Shown one piece after another: positions 7,330-14,726 of a stretch of 64,000 nt of DNA; position 1 is the first letter of the stretch, and each line of letters starts with the position of its first letter. A model generated the notes under the pieces. That model ran no database searches. It was given only the letters and a program-made list of their open reading frames with translations, and was not told the DNA's origin. This DNA is from Paenibacillus sp. FSL R7-0337 (GTDB lineage Bacteria; Bacillota; Bacilli; Paenibacillales; Paenibacillaceae). The stretch covers positions 806,001 through 870,000 of the forward strand of contig NZ_CP150218.1 of the NCBI RefSeq assembly GCF_037969875.1, in the 5' to 3' direction. The translations under genes were made by a program, and so were the position numbers.

Positions 7330-9249
7330 TTATACGGCTTCGTTCTCCTCTGCTGACTCCCCGCCCCCTGTATCCTTGCCGAAGAATACCTCCGGGGAAT
7401 GCTCCTGCGACTGCAGCTTAATTCTGAAGAAGAATTGTGTACCGCCTCCCTCTGCCGGTTCTGCCCAGATCTCTCCTTGCATCAGGTCTACAAGCTTCTT
7501 GCAGATCGCAAGGCCCAGACCCGTTCCGGGGTATTTGCGGGTATGCGACGCGTCCACCTGCGAGAAGGACTGGAAGAGCAGCTGCAGCTTATCCGGGGAG
7601 ATGCCAATGCCGGTGTCGCGCACCATGAATTGCAGCGCCTGAGCGGTCTCCCTGACGCCATAGGACTCCACCTTAACCGTTACCGTGCCGGATGGCGTGA
7701 ATTTCACCGCATTGCCGATCAGATTGATCAGAATCTGGCGGATACGCACAGCATCCCCGGTGAACTTGTCGGGAAGCCCCTCTTCGATCACAAGCTCCAG
7801 GGATAACGGCTTGTCTTGCGTGCTCACCACGAACAGATCCATACAGCCCTGGAGAAGCGCCTTCAGCCCGAATGTATCCTTGGTCAACGAGAGACTATCC
7901 GCCTCCAGCCGGGAGATATCGAGAATATCGCTCATCACATGCAGCAGAGCGTGGCTGCTTGTACTCTGAAGCTGCAGGAGCTCCAGATGCTCGGGATTGC
8001 TGATCTCCTCGGCCAGCAGCTGGTTGACACCGATAATGCCGTTCAGCGGTGTGCGAATCTCATGGCTCATGGTGGCAAGGAACTCGCTCTTCATCGTCAC
8101 AGCACTCTCCGCGGCATCCCTGGCCTCCAGCAGCTCATACTGATACTTCATAAGGGCTGTCACATCCTCGGCCACAATATAGACCCACTGCTCCGTATGA
8201 TGTAGCAAAGGAAAGACGGTGACACTGCAAATCAGCTGCTCCCCGCCTTTGCTCCGGACCTTCAGCTCAAGCTTTGAGGACTGGCCCCGTGACGCACGTG
8301 TTACGGCATCCCGAACAGCCGCTTCATCCCGTTCGCTGTAAAGTATCGCCTTATAATTCCCCAGTTCCTCTCTGCTATATCCGGTAATGTCCCGCAGAGC
8401 AGGATTAGCACTGATAATCTTCTTGCGTGCAGGATCAATACAGATCACCATATCAGGGTTATGCTCAAACAGCGCAGTATACCGCTGCTCATTAAAAGCT
8501 GCTGACTGGAGTATCCGCTGCCGGTCCCTGTACAGCAGAGCAAGGACGATCGACACAATGAACAGGAAAGAGCCGCAGAGAATCATTCCCAGTATGGAAT
8601 CCTGCAAATAGAGCACTTGTCCGGCAGCACTGGTCTGTTCTCTTATCGGGAATGAAGCGCCCGCCATGGCAGCGTAATGGATGCCTGTGAACGCGCCGGT
8701 CAGGGTCAGGACAAGCAGCAGTTTTTTGAAGCTGAACATATTGTAGGCCTGCTCCAGCCACTTCGGATCATAGGATGCGGTGACCACCGGGACGATCAGG
8801 GCGAACAACACCGCCAGTGTAATAGAGAAGGCGCCTTGCTCATACGTTGCCGTAAGTCTCATCGACAGAATGCCGCTGAAATGCATAATCAGGATGCCGC
8901 TGCTGAACAAGAGGCCGCCCAGAGCCAGATAGACCCTGCTGCGGGTGTGCGGGTTATTCAGCATAACTAACAGCATATAAGAAGCTGCGACGGGGATCAC
9001 TAGAGAGAACGCCAGCAGAGGCAGATTATACGATACCGGAACGCCCATTTCCATTGCCCGCATCCCGATGAAATGCATGCTCCACAGGCCTGTGCCAAGC
9101 ACCAGGGATATGAGTAGAATGAACCGGGAGCTCCGCTGGCCGCGAAGCAGGCGTTCCGTCAGATCGAGCGCCGTGAAGCAGGAGAGAAAGGCTACCGCAA
9201 CCGACAAGAGGACAAGCAGATCATTGTAAGTGTTCAAAGGATGCTCCAA
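7330..9249 (-). CDS. orphan sensor histidine kinase with MHYT and PAS domains
   Basis: 639 residues. The N-terminal ~245 residues form the seven-helix MHYT domain: its repeated motif is seen as MHFIGMRAM, MHFSG and IHYAAM (proposed to bind copper and sense gases or redox state). A PAS domain follows (about 255-370), then HisKA with the phospho-accepting SHEIRTPLNG, and an ATPase domain with N-box LINLIGNAVKFT, DTGIGI and GTGLGLAI. It ends after the ATPase domain, so it has no receiver domain, and no response regulator gene is adjacent. The start is TTG. Signal and partner are unknown. Confidence 0.88.
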   Translation of the reverse strand: MEHPLNTYNDLLVLLSVAVAFLSCFTALDLTERLLRGQRSSRFILLISLVLGTGLWSMHFIGMRAMEMGVPVSYNLPLLAFSLVIPVAASYMLLVMLNNPHTRSRVYLALGGLLFSSGILIMHFSGILSMRLTATYEQGAFSITLAVLFALIVPVVTASYDPKWLEQAYNMFSFKKLLLVLTLTGAFTGIHYAAMAGASFPIREQTSAAGQVLYLQDSILGMILCGSFLFIVSIVLALLYRDRQRILQSAAFNEQRYTALFEHNPDMVICIDPARKKIISANPALRDITGYSREELGNYKAILYSERDEAAVRDAVTRASRGQSSKLELKVRSKGGEQLICSVTVFPLLHHTEQWVYIVAEDVTALMKYQYELLEARDAAESAVTMKSEFLATMSHEIRTPLNGIIGVNQLLAEEISNPEHLELLQLQSTSSHALLHVMSDILDISRLEADSLSLTKDTFGLKALLQGCMDLFVVSTQDKPLSLELVIEEGLPDKFTGDAVRIRQILINLIGNAVKFTPSGTVTVKVESYGVRETAQALQFMVRDTGIGISPDKLQLLFQSFSQVDASHTRKYPGTGLGLAICKKLVDLMQGEIWAEPAEGGGTQFFFRIKLQSQEHSPEVFFGKDTGGGESAEENEAV

Positions 9250-9378
9250 CGCTCCCGCCCCTTTCTTGAGTCGGATATATTACATGTATTTACACTCCCT
9301 TACCCGCCTTAAATCCAGCCGAATCGCAATAACGCCAGAACCATTCATCCATATAATGACAAAGAACCTTATAATGAC

Positions 9379-9411
9379 AAAAAAGCACAGCGCTGTAGTA
9401 GCGCCATGCTT
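9379..9411 (-). terminator. intrinsic terminator of the CNNM-family gene
   Basis: On the minus strand AAGCA-tg-GCGCT pairs with AGCGC-tg-TGCTT and a TTTTTT tract follows. Confidence 0.85.
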
Positions 9412-9428
9412 ATAGTATATGCAACAGC

Positions 9429-10745
9429 TTATGCTCCGGCTTCTTCCGTCAATAACTGCAGCTTCAGCAGCTTAATCCGGGAAATCCGCTTATTATCGGT
9501 TTCTTCGACCACGAATAAATGATTGTCGAACTCAATAGACTGGCCCTTTTGCGGCGGATTGACCTCCAGCTTGGAATACAGCCAGCCGCCGATCGTATCA
9601 TAATCATCAGTCTCCATATGGATTCCGAGCTTGTCGTTAATCTCTTCAATCAGCATCAGTCCGTCTAAAGAGAACTCATCCTCTCCCAGCTGCTCAATGC
9701 CGGGCCGCTCCTCGTCGAACTCATCCTGAATCTCACCGACAATCTCTTCCATAATATCCTCCAGTGTAACCATCCCCGAGGTACCGCCGTATTCATCAAT
9801 AAGAATGGCGATCTGGGTCTTGGCACGCTGCATGACCTTCAGGAGGCTGCTGATCTGAATCGATTCCGGTACCGTCAATATCGGACGGATCAGTTCATTA
9901 TAGCTCGGTGCCTTCTCCCGAATCATATCCTTGATATGAATGAAACCAAGAATATGGTCCTTGTCACCGTCACAGACCGGATAACGGGTTCTCATGCCAT
10001 CGAAGGCAATCTCCAGATTCTCCTCCGTCTCCAGATGCGTGTTCAGACAGATCATCTCGGTACGCGGAATCATAATCTCCCGGGCCATCGTGTCGGCAAA
10101 TCCAAAAATATTATCCACCAGTGTCATTTCTGTGTTGTCGATCAAGCCGCTTTTGTTACTCTCCTGCATCAGAATGCGGATTTCTTCCTCCGTATGCGCA
10201 GTAGCCAGCTCGGAAGCCGGTGTCAGACGGAAGATCCTCAGCAGTCCCCGGGCAAGCCCGTTAACCACCCAGATGAATGGAAACATGATCCGGTAGAACA
10301 CATTCATCGGTCCCGCAGTTAACAGAAGCACCGCCTCAGCCTTATTCACAGCAATGGTCTTCGGTGCAAGCTCGCCGAGTACGATATGGAGAACCGTGAT
10401 GAACATGAAGGCAATAATCAGGGAGATGACAAATACGGTCGTTTCATCAAAGCCCAGACCTCTGACCAGCGGCCCCACAATCGTGGCCACGGCCGGTTCT
10501 CCCAGCCAGCCCAGTGCAAGTGAAGCAAGGGTTACCCCAAGCTGGCAGGCCGACAGAAATCCATCCAGATTATGGACAATGTTCCTTGCCGCCAGCGCTC
10601 TCTTGCTGCCTTCCTCAATCAGCGATTCAATGCGCCCGCTGCGCACCTTCACCATCGCGTACTCCACCGAAACGAAAAAACCGTTAAGCAGCACAAGCAA
10701 AATAATAAGTCCTACATGTAATATACCGGGTAAAGGGTCGCTCAA
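9429..10745 (-). CDS. CNNM/CorC-type hemolysin family protein (DUF21-CBS-CorC_HlyC)
   Basis: Membrane protein of the family that includes magnesium efflux proteins (MpfA/CNNM), often annotated hemolysin. 438 residues: DUF21 domain with four membrane helices (about 10-200), a CBS pair (about 210-335; IPRTEMI and EYGGTSGMVTLEDIMEEIVGEI), and a C-terminal CorC_HlyC domain (about 350-430). Translation starts at TTG 10745 with AGGAG 7 bases upstream. That ribosome binding site is partly inside a strong hairpin, and a structured leader of about 170 bases lies upstream, so regulation at the RNA level is likely (inference). Confidence 0.88.
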   Translation of the reverse strand: MSDPLPGILHVGLIILLVLLNGFFVSVEYAMVKVRSGRIESLIEEGSKRALAARNIVHNLDGFLSACQLGVTLASLALGWLGEPAVATIVGPLVRGLGFDETTVFVISLIIAFMFITVLHIVLGELAPKTIAVNKAEAVLLLTAGPMNVFYRIMFPFIWVVNGLARGLLRIFRLTPASELATAHTEEEIRILMQESNKSGLIDNTEMTLVDNIFGFADTMAREIMIPRTEMICLNTHLETEENLEIAFDGMRTRYPVCDGDKDHILGFIHIKDMIREKAPSYNELIRPILTVPESIQISSLLKVMQRAKTQIAILIDEYGGTSGMVTLEDIMEEIVGEIQDEFDEERPGIEQLGEDEFSLDGLMLIEEINDKLGIHMETDDYDTIGGWLYSKLEVNPPQKGQSIEFDNHLFVVEETDNKRISRIKLLKLQLLTEEAGA

Positions 10746-10753
10746 TTTATACT

Positions 10754-10785
10754 CCTATCCACCGTAATCTGTACGGCTGGATAGG
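10754..10785 (-). promoter_or_regulatory. hairpin overlapping the Shine-Dalgarno sequence of the CNNM-family gene
   Basis: CCTATCCA and CCGTA pair with TACGG and TGGATAGG around a 5-base loop, with one bulged base: 13 pairs. The 3' arm ends in AGG of the AGGAG that precedes the TTG start. No U-tract follows, so it is not a terminator. Confidence 0.7.
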
Positions 10786-10930
10786 CCCACCTCCTTCGTT
10801 TGCTCAAAATGTCAGACTCGATTACGCTAAGAGAACCCTTGCGTATCAATTCCCCAATGCCCTCATCTCCTATACAAAATCACGGATTATAAATAATACT
10901 TTCATTATATAAATATATTAGGTGAAACAG
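10786..10930 (-). other. structured 5' leader of the CNNM-family gene
   Basis: This gene-free stretch (10746-11061 in all) holds a possible promoter (TTGCTG, 18 bases, TATAAT near 10909-10938 on the minus strand), a hairpin TACGC...GCGTA near 10820-10850, and a second AAGGAGG immediately upstream of the 10754 hairpin that has no start codon of its own. I could not match it to the magnesium (M-box) or manganese (yybP-ykoY) riboswitch cores. Confidence 0.4.
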
Positions 10931-10985
10931 CAAGCATGCGTGTCCCCTCGAAAAATACAGCATATGTACGTACGGGAGCATAAGT

Positions 10986-11025
10986 AACGGCTGACCGCCT
11001 TCAAACCAAGGCGGACAGCCGTTTT
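10986..11025. terminator. terminator hairpin downstream of gerQ
   Basis: AACGGCTG-a-CCGCCTT pairs with AAGGCGG-a-CAGCCGTT. The better T-run is on the plus strand, although the gene needing termination (gerQ) is on the minus strand; probably bidirectional. Confidence 0.7.
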
Positions 11026-11061
11026 TGGATGATTCTATGGATAAATGCCCGGAAAAGCGGT

Positions 11062-11604
11062 TTAGCAGTTGCGTACTCCCAGCGGATTCCCGATTACACC
11101 CGGATATTGATAGACAAGCGGCTCTTCGAAAGTGGCGTAATCAAAGTTAACCATCAGCAGCACCACCCGCTGTCCGGTAGCCCGGTCGCTGATAATCAGG
11201 TGGTCACGGCCCGCAGCTTCAAGCACCCCGGTGTAGACCTTGGCATTCCAGTCCTTGTTATTCTCATATGTGAAATAGAAGGTGCCCACCTTGCCAAGAT
11301 TCAGGCGGAAAATATTCTCCACATAGGACTGTTCAAACACGGGTGCAGCTGTGGAGACCACCGTGCCGCCGGGCATCATGGGACTTCCGCTGCTTACCTG
11401 AGGCGGCATGGCGGCCATGGTGCCCATATTCCCCATGTTTCCCATGTTTCCCATTTTACCCATATTCCCGATGTGTCCCATGTTATTCATATTGTTCATA
11501 TTGCTCATGTTATTCATGTTGTTCATGTTATCCATATTGTTCATGCTGCCTGCGGGATTGCTGCCCATCATATAAGGAACTGGGCGGTACGGTTGAACGA
11601 TCAT
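11062..11604 (-). CDS. gerQ: spore coat protein GerQ
   Basis: Coat protein needed to localise the cortex-lytic enzyme CwlJ and so for calcium-dipicolinate germination; in B. subtilis it is cross-linked by transglutaminase. 180 residues. The C-terminal ~85 residues (SYVENIFRLNLGKVGTFYFT to FEEPLVYQ) match GerQ closely. The N-terminal half is a low-complexity NNM/GNM tract (about residues 21-63) in place of the usual Gln/Gly-rich segment. It lies 42 bases after cwlJ, the same cwlJ-gerQ order as in B. subtilis, which confirms both calls. Expected mother-cell expression (SigE) is from family knowledge. Confidence 0.93.
   Translation of the reverse strand: MIVQPYRPVPYMMGSNPAGSMNNMDNMNNMNNMSNMNNMNNMGHIGNMGKMGNMGNMGNMGTMAAMPPQVSSGSPMMPGGTVVSTAAPVFEQSYVENIFRLNLGKVGTFYFTYENNKDWNAKVYTGVLEAAGRDHLIISDRATGQRVVLLMVNFDYATFEEPLVYQYPGVIGNPLGVRNC
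11416..11544 (-). repeat. 9-bp minisatellite encoding NNM/GNM repeats in GerQ
   Basis: About fourteen tandem 9-bp units specify Asn-Asn-Met or Gly-Asn-Met triplets with synonymous drift (ATGAACAAT, ATGGGAAAC types). Length polymorphism by slippage is likely. Confidence 0.85.
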
Positions 11605-11646
11605 GTACGGAATACCTCCTAAAGTGTAATAATTGCCTTGTCTTGC

Positions 11647-12069
11647 CTAGTATACTGCCGGACAATCTCCCTGTGTCGGAGTGAAGAAGCAGTGGGCCTT
11701 GTAGCGTCCGGTATTCTGCTGATTGTACCAGGTCGCCGGGCAATCACCGACCGGGCGGAAGAACCAGAGCGCATTCGAGGCCGGCCAGGTTCGCTCCCCG
11801 TTAATCGCTCGTTTCGCCAGCCGGATATCAGCCTCCCGCGCCCGCTGATAGAAATATCCCTTTTGCGGGGCTTCGAAGCCCCCGGGGCTCTGGTACACCA
11901 TGTCGTTCACACTGCGGATGTTGTTGAAATCCAGACAGTTGCCGAGAATCCGGTTCACGCCGACATTGCCGACCATCAGCATGCCTGACTCCCCATCCTC
12001 TTCAGCTTCTGCCCGCATCAGCCGTGCAAGCACTCTTACGTCCTCCGAGTTTGTTTTGATGACAGCCAC
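11647..12069 (-). CDS. cwlJ: spore cortex-lytic enzyme CwlJ (SleB/CwlJ hydrolase domain)
   Basis: Cortex peptidoglycan hydrolase that acts during germination. The 140-residue protein is a single SleB/CwlJ (Hydrolase_2) domain: RLMRAEAE with the catalytic glutamate, GNVGVNRIL, GYFYQRAREADIRLAKRAINGER, ALWFFRPVGDCPATWYNQ, and KAHCFF at the end. The start is set at GTG 12069 because GGAGGAG lies 7 bases upstream and the resulting M-A-V-I-K-T-N-S-E-D-V matches the B. subtilis N-terminus; an ATG at 12096 would add nine unmatched residues. Upstream of gerQ in one operon. Confidence 0.93.
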   Translation of the reverse strand: MAVIKTNSEDVRVLARLMRAEAEEDGESGMLMVGNVGVNRILGNCLDFNNIRSVNDMVYQSPGGFEAPQKGYFYQRAREADIRLAKRAINGERTWPASNALWFFRPVGDCPATWYNQQNTGRYKAHCFFTPTQGDCPAVY

Positions 12070-12236
12070 GCGTTCTCCTCCTTGCATACATTTCATTGAC
12101 GGGTGAGGCTATGCAGACTATTGTTTTCTCCGTTGTTCTTTTGCTGCTCGCTGTATTGTATGTGTATTCGCCCAGGAGGTGACAGTCTGCACCCAATTTT
12201 CTGCCGCTTCCTCATCCGTCCCTATGTTGGCGACAC

Positions 12237-12275
12237 GCCAAAAACCCCCTTGCTCCACAACGGGAACTAGGGGGT
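12237..12275 (-). terminator. intrinsic terminator of the DUF2500 gene
   Basis: ACCCCCT pairs with AGGGGGT, followed by TTTTTGG on the minus strand. It separates the DUF2500 gene from cwlJ. Confidence 0.75.
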
Positions 12276-12312
12276 CACAATAACCATCTATATTACATTT
12301 CCATCTTCTTAT

Positions 12313-12711
12313 CTACTCCGCCGTGGAGTAATGAGGGCGCCGCTGAAAGCCATGATACCGTGTGCCCTGATAGGTCAGTATGCCTTGATCCCCCTCAGCG
12401 CTCATCCCGTATTCCTGTCCCTCCACCTTGAATTCTCTGCGCACCCCATCTTCAGCTTCATAGGTCAGATAGTAGGTGGTGCTGGTCCGGCTGGAGAGGC
12501 TATCCTCCTGGGACTGCTGTTGGCGTACTTCGGTCCGCTTGCTCACGATACGGGCGGGAATGGACTGCAGGGGGGCTTTGTTGTTCCGGCTCCACTGAAG
12601 CAATCCCCGGCCAGCAGACACAGCGATGATCCCAACGACCAGAGCGAGAAAGACCGGCAATACCGTTCCTGTAAAATCGAACAGCCAGGATGGATCACTC
12701 CCCGTTCCCAT
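12313..12711 (-). CDS. DUF2500 domain-containing membrane protein
   Basis: 132 residues of unknown function. An N-terminal membrane helix (about 13-33) is followed by a basic stretch QWSRNNKAPLQS and a strand-rich domain with the family's features: PARIVSKRTEV, TYYLTYEAEDGVRREFKVEGQEYGM, GDQGILTYQGTRYHGFQR. The soluble part most likely lies outside or at the inner face of the membrane; topology is not decided. Single-gene unit with its own terminator. Confidence 0.8.
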   Translation of the reverse strand: MGTGSDPSWLFDFTGTVLPVFLALVVGIIAVSAGRGLLQWSRNNKAPLQSIPARIVSKRTEVRQQQSQEDSLSSRTSTTYYLTYEAEDGVRREFKVEGQEYGMSAEGDQGILTYQGTRYHGFQRRPHYSTAE

Positions 12712-12811
12712 TGTCTCTTCCCCCTTATTCCCAAGTAGTTAGCACACCTGCCCCTATAGGCTTCTCTACATGTATATGCCCCTTGTCTGCAAGACAGCAC
12801 CGGTAGAAACG

Positions 12812-12910
12812 CAAGTAGAAACGGCTTCGCCGTCCTTTGAAAGGATGGTACCGTTTCAGCGAGAAATAGAAGGATAAGTTATCGTGTTAAACATATAAGG
12901 TCTTATATTT
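12812..12910 (+). repeat. R1 element, copy 2
   Basis: Starts CAAG, palindrome GAAACGG...CCGTTTC with a CCGTCCTTT inner arm, then GCGAGAAATAGAAGGATAA, GTTATCGTG and the AT tail. It sits upstream of the DUF2500 gene (12711). Its tail abuts the U-tract of the terminator that serves the opposing 58-residue gene. Confidence 0.88.
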
Positions 12911-12911
12911 G

Positions 12912-12958
12912 CAAAAAGACCATTCAGGTTCCAGTACTGCCGGGAACTTAAATGGCCT
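12912..12958 (-). terminator. intrinsic terminator of the 58-residue Cys-rich gene
   Basis: On the minus strand GGCCATT...GTTCC pairs with GGAAC...AATGGTC, then TTTTTGC. The T-run directly joins the R1 tail. Confidence 0.8.
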
Positions 12959-12984
12959 TCTATAATACCCGAGTGGCGGTTACA

Positions 12985-13161
12985 TTAAGCATGTACGAGG
13001 TCTAACAGTTGTCTGGTTTCGTTCGTTTCTTCCGGCATCATGCCGTTCTCTGCCCAGCAGGCTTTGCATTGTTCTTCAGTCTGGCACAGGTGAGCGTCAT
13101 CGCAGTTGTAGCACAGTTGCATCAGGTTTCTAGTCATATAATCCGTTTCAAAAGTTGTCAT
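12985..13161 (-). CDS. small Cys-rich protein, 58 aa, unknown function
   Basis: Not a recognised family. ATG at 13161 has AGGAGA 7 bases upstream and the frame ends TAA at 12985, followed 27 bases on by a strong terminator: a complete small gene. The product has two CxxC pairs (C17-C20 and C32-C35) plus C26 in a short acidic chain, pattern CYNC-x5-C-x5-C-x2-C, which suggests a zinc-binding knuckle. No signal peptide or membrane helix. An AT-rich region upstream can hold its promoter. Confidence 0.75.
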   Translation of the reverse strand: MTTFETDYMTRNLMQLCYNCDDAHLCQTEEQCKACWAENGMMPEETNETRQLLDLVHA

Positions 13162-13344
13162 TGTAATCTCTCCTATTCGGGTTGAAGGTTTGTTTGAAAG
13201 TTTGTGAAAAAATGAACTTTCTTTCTATGTGTTAAATATATCACAGGAATCAGAGTTTGTCATGTGATTTTTTTCACATTTTTAAAGAAAATTTTAAATA
13301 AGATTTTTCCTTATATTGTAGAGGACTTTAAGCGGATTTAATGT

Positions 13345-13382
13345 GAAAAAAAGAGGCTATCCGTCAGAACGGATAACCTCTT
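13345..13382 (-). terminator. intrinsic terminator of the BNR-repeat lipoprotein gene
   Basis: AAGAGG-TATCCGT pairs with ACGGATA-CCTCTT, then TTTTTTT on the minus strand. Confidence 0.9.
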
Positions 13383-13390
13383 GCAGAGTA

Positions 13391-14683
13391 TTACATTACA
13401 CGCCAGCTCTCGCCGCCATTGGTGGTCTGAAGCAGGATCGACCTGCGGTCTTCTTCCTTAGAGATCAGCAGCCAGCCTACATCACTTGAGATGAATTGCA
13501 GCTTCACTACCTCCGGATACTCCAGGAGCTTGGACTGCAGCACCGTGCTGGCCGGGAGGGCCGTCCAGGTCACTCCCTGGTTCACCGTCTTATAGAGCAG
13601 GTTGCCTTCCAGCGACCAGCCCGTCATGGCATTCAGGAAGTCGGGTGCCACCTTCCGGTTCATCCCAGAGAGCACCGGCCGCCCGAATGTGGTGAACTTC
13701 CAATTCTCTCCCCCATTGGCGGTAAAATAACCGTTAAAGCTCATACTGTCTTCTTTGTCCTTCTGACAGCCGACCGGCATCCAGCCCCCGGCCGCATTCT
13801 CCCCGAAGAATTCAGGGACACCCGTAACCACCCGGTCACATCCGGCAAAGCTATCATTGACCAGGAATTCCGAACCGGGTACCCAGGTCGCCCCTCCATC
13901 CCTGGTCATATAGATCTTGGGAAGAGCGCCAGTCTGCAGCATAACAAACCCGCGGCTCTCATCATTAAAGATCATCCCGGTCGTGACCCCGGCATGCGGA
14001 ATCGAATTACTCGGCAGATTCGGATTATACTGCTCATTCTGCATCATCAGACTCCAGGTGGCTCCGCCATCCTTGGTAGCATACAAGGCTTTGCTCTCTT
14101 TGGTGGCACTAGCATCCCACTTGGTCATAAGCCAGCCGTTCAGACCAGAGCTGAAGTATATGGAGGACAGCTTGTTGGAATCGGGGAACGCAGAGATCTG
14201 CCAGCTGTGTCCCCCGTCTGTGGTACGCAGCACCACGGTCTCGGTGGAGCCGAACGAACTGCGGATAATCCAGCCATGTTCGGGGTCGGTGAAGAAAATC
14301 TCTTTGCCGTAGACCGGATTGTTCAGAAACTGTACATTCGTAGCTGGTGAGATATTCGCCCAGGTCTTGCCGTTATTGAGCGTCATGTACATTCGCAGCT
14401 CGTTGCGCGTTACCCCCCAGGCCAGTCCTGCCGAGGAGGTGAGCAGCCGGAAGTCTGTCAGCCGCGTCTGAATCTGATATTTCTTTGCATTTTCGGGTTC
14501 CACATTCTTGTTATCCGGGGTGATGACCGTAATCATCTGCCCTTCTTCCGGCGCTTCAGTCGGCTGAGGAGGCCGGGTAGCCTCCGGTTTAGGGGCGGAC
14601 GAGCAGGCCGAGAGAACCAGCAGAGCCATAAGAAGCATCAATGCCACTCTTAGAACCTTGGAATATGAAGCTTTGGCTGACAA
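13391..14683 (-). CDS. BNR/Ycf48-like repeat lipoprotein
   Basis: 430 residues. The signal peptide ends in a lipobox LLVLSAC with the lipidated Cys at 27, followed by a Pro/Glu/Thr-rich linker, so the protein is anchored to the outside of the membrane. The rest is a beta-propeller of repeated blades with Asp-box-like motifs (TTDGGHSWQ, ATKDGGATWS, MTRDGGATWV, TANGGENWK, TTNGGESWR), typical of Ycf48/BNR families. Ligand is unknown. It lies 43 bases after the amino-acid permease gene on the same strand and could be co-transcribed with it. Confidence 0.82.
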   Translation of the reverse strand: MSAKASYSKVLRVALMLLMALLVLSACSSAPKPEATRPPQPTEAPEEGQMITVITPDNKNVEPENAKKYQIQTRLTDFRLLTSSAGLAWGVTRNELRMYMTLNNGKTWANISPATNVQFLNNPVYGKEIFFTDPEHGWIIRSSFGSTETVVLRTTDGGHSWQISAFPDSNKLSSIYFSSGLNGWLMTKWDASATKESKALYATKDGGATWSLMMQNEQYNPNLPSNSIPHAGVTTGMIFNDESRGFVMLQTGALPKIYMTRDGGATWVPGSEFLVNDSFAGCDRVVTGVPEFFGENAAGGWMPVGCQKDKEDSMSFNGYFTANGGENWKFTTFGRPVLSGMNRKVAPDFLNAMTGWSLEGNLLYKTVNQGVTWTALPASTVLQSKLLEYPEVVKLQFISSDVGWLLISKEEDRRSILLQTTNGGESWRVM

Positions 14684-14726
14684 TGCGCTCTCTCCTTTTC
14701 TTCTATAATAATGATTGTTTAAAAGA

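Noticed and set aside
9341-9380. Two copies of ATAATGACAAA near the CNNM-gene terminator
   Set aside because: Short, low-complexity and not seen elsewhere; no functional placement.
10746-10930. M-box or yybP-ykoY riboswitch upstream of the CNNM-family gene
   Set aside because: None of the conserved core segments of those classes could be found; reported only as an unclassified structured leader.
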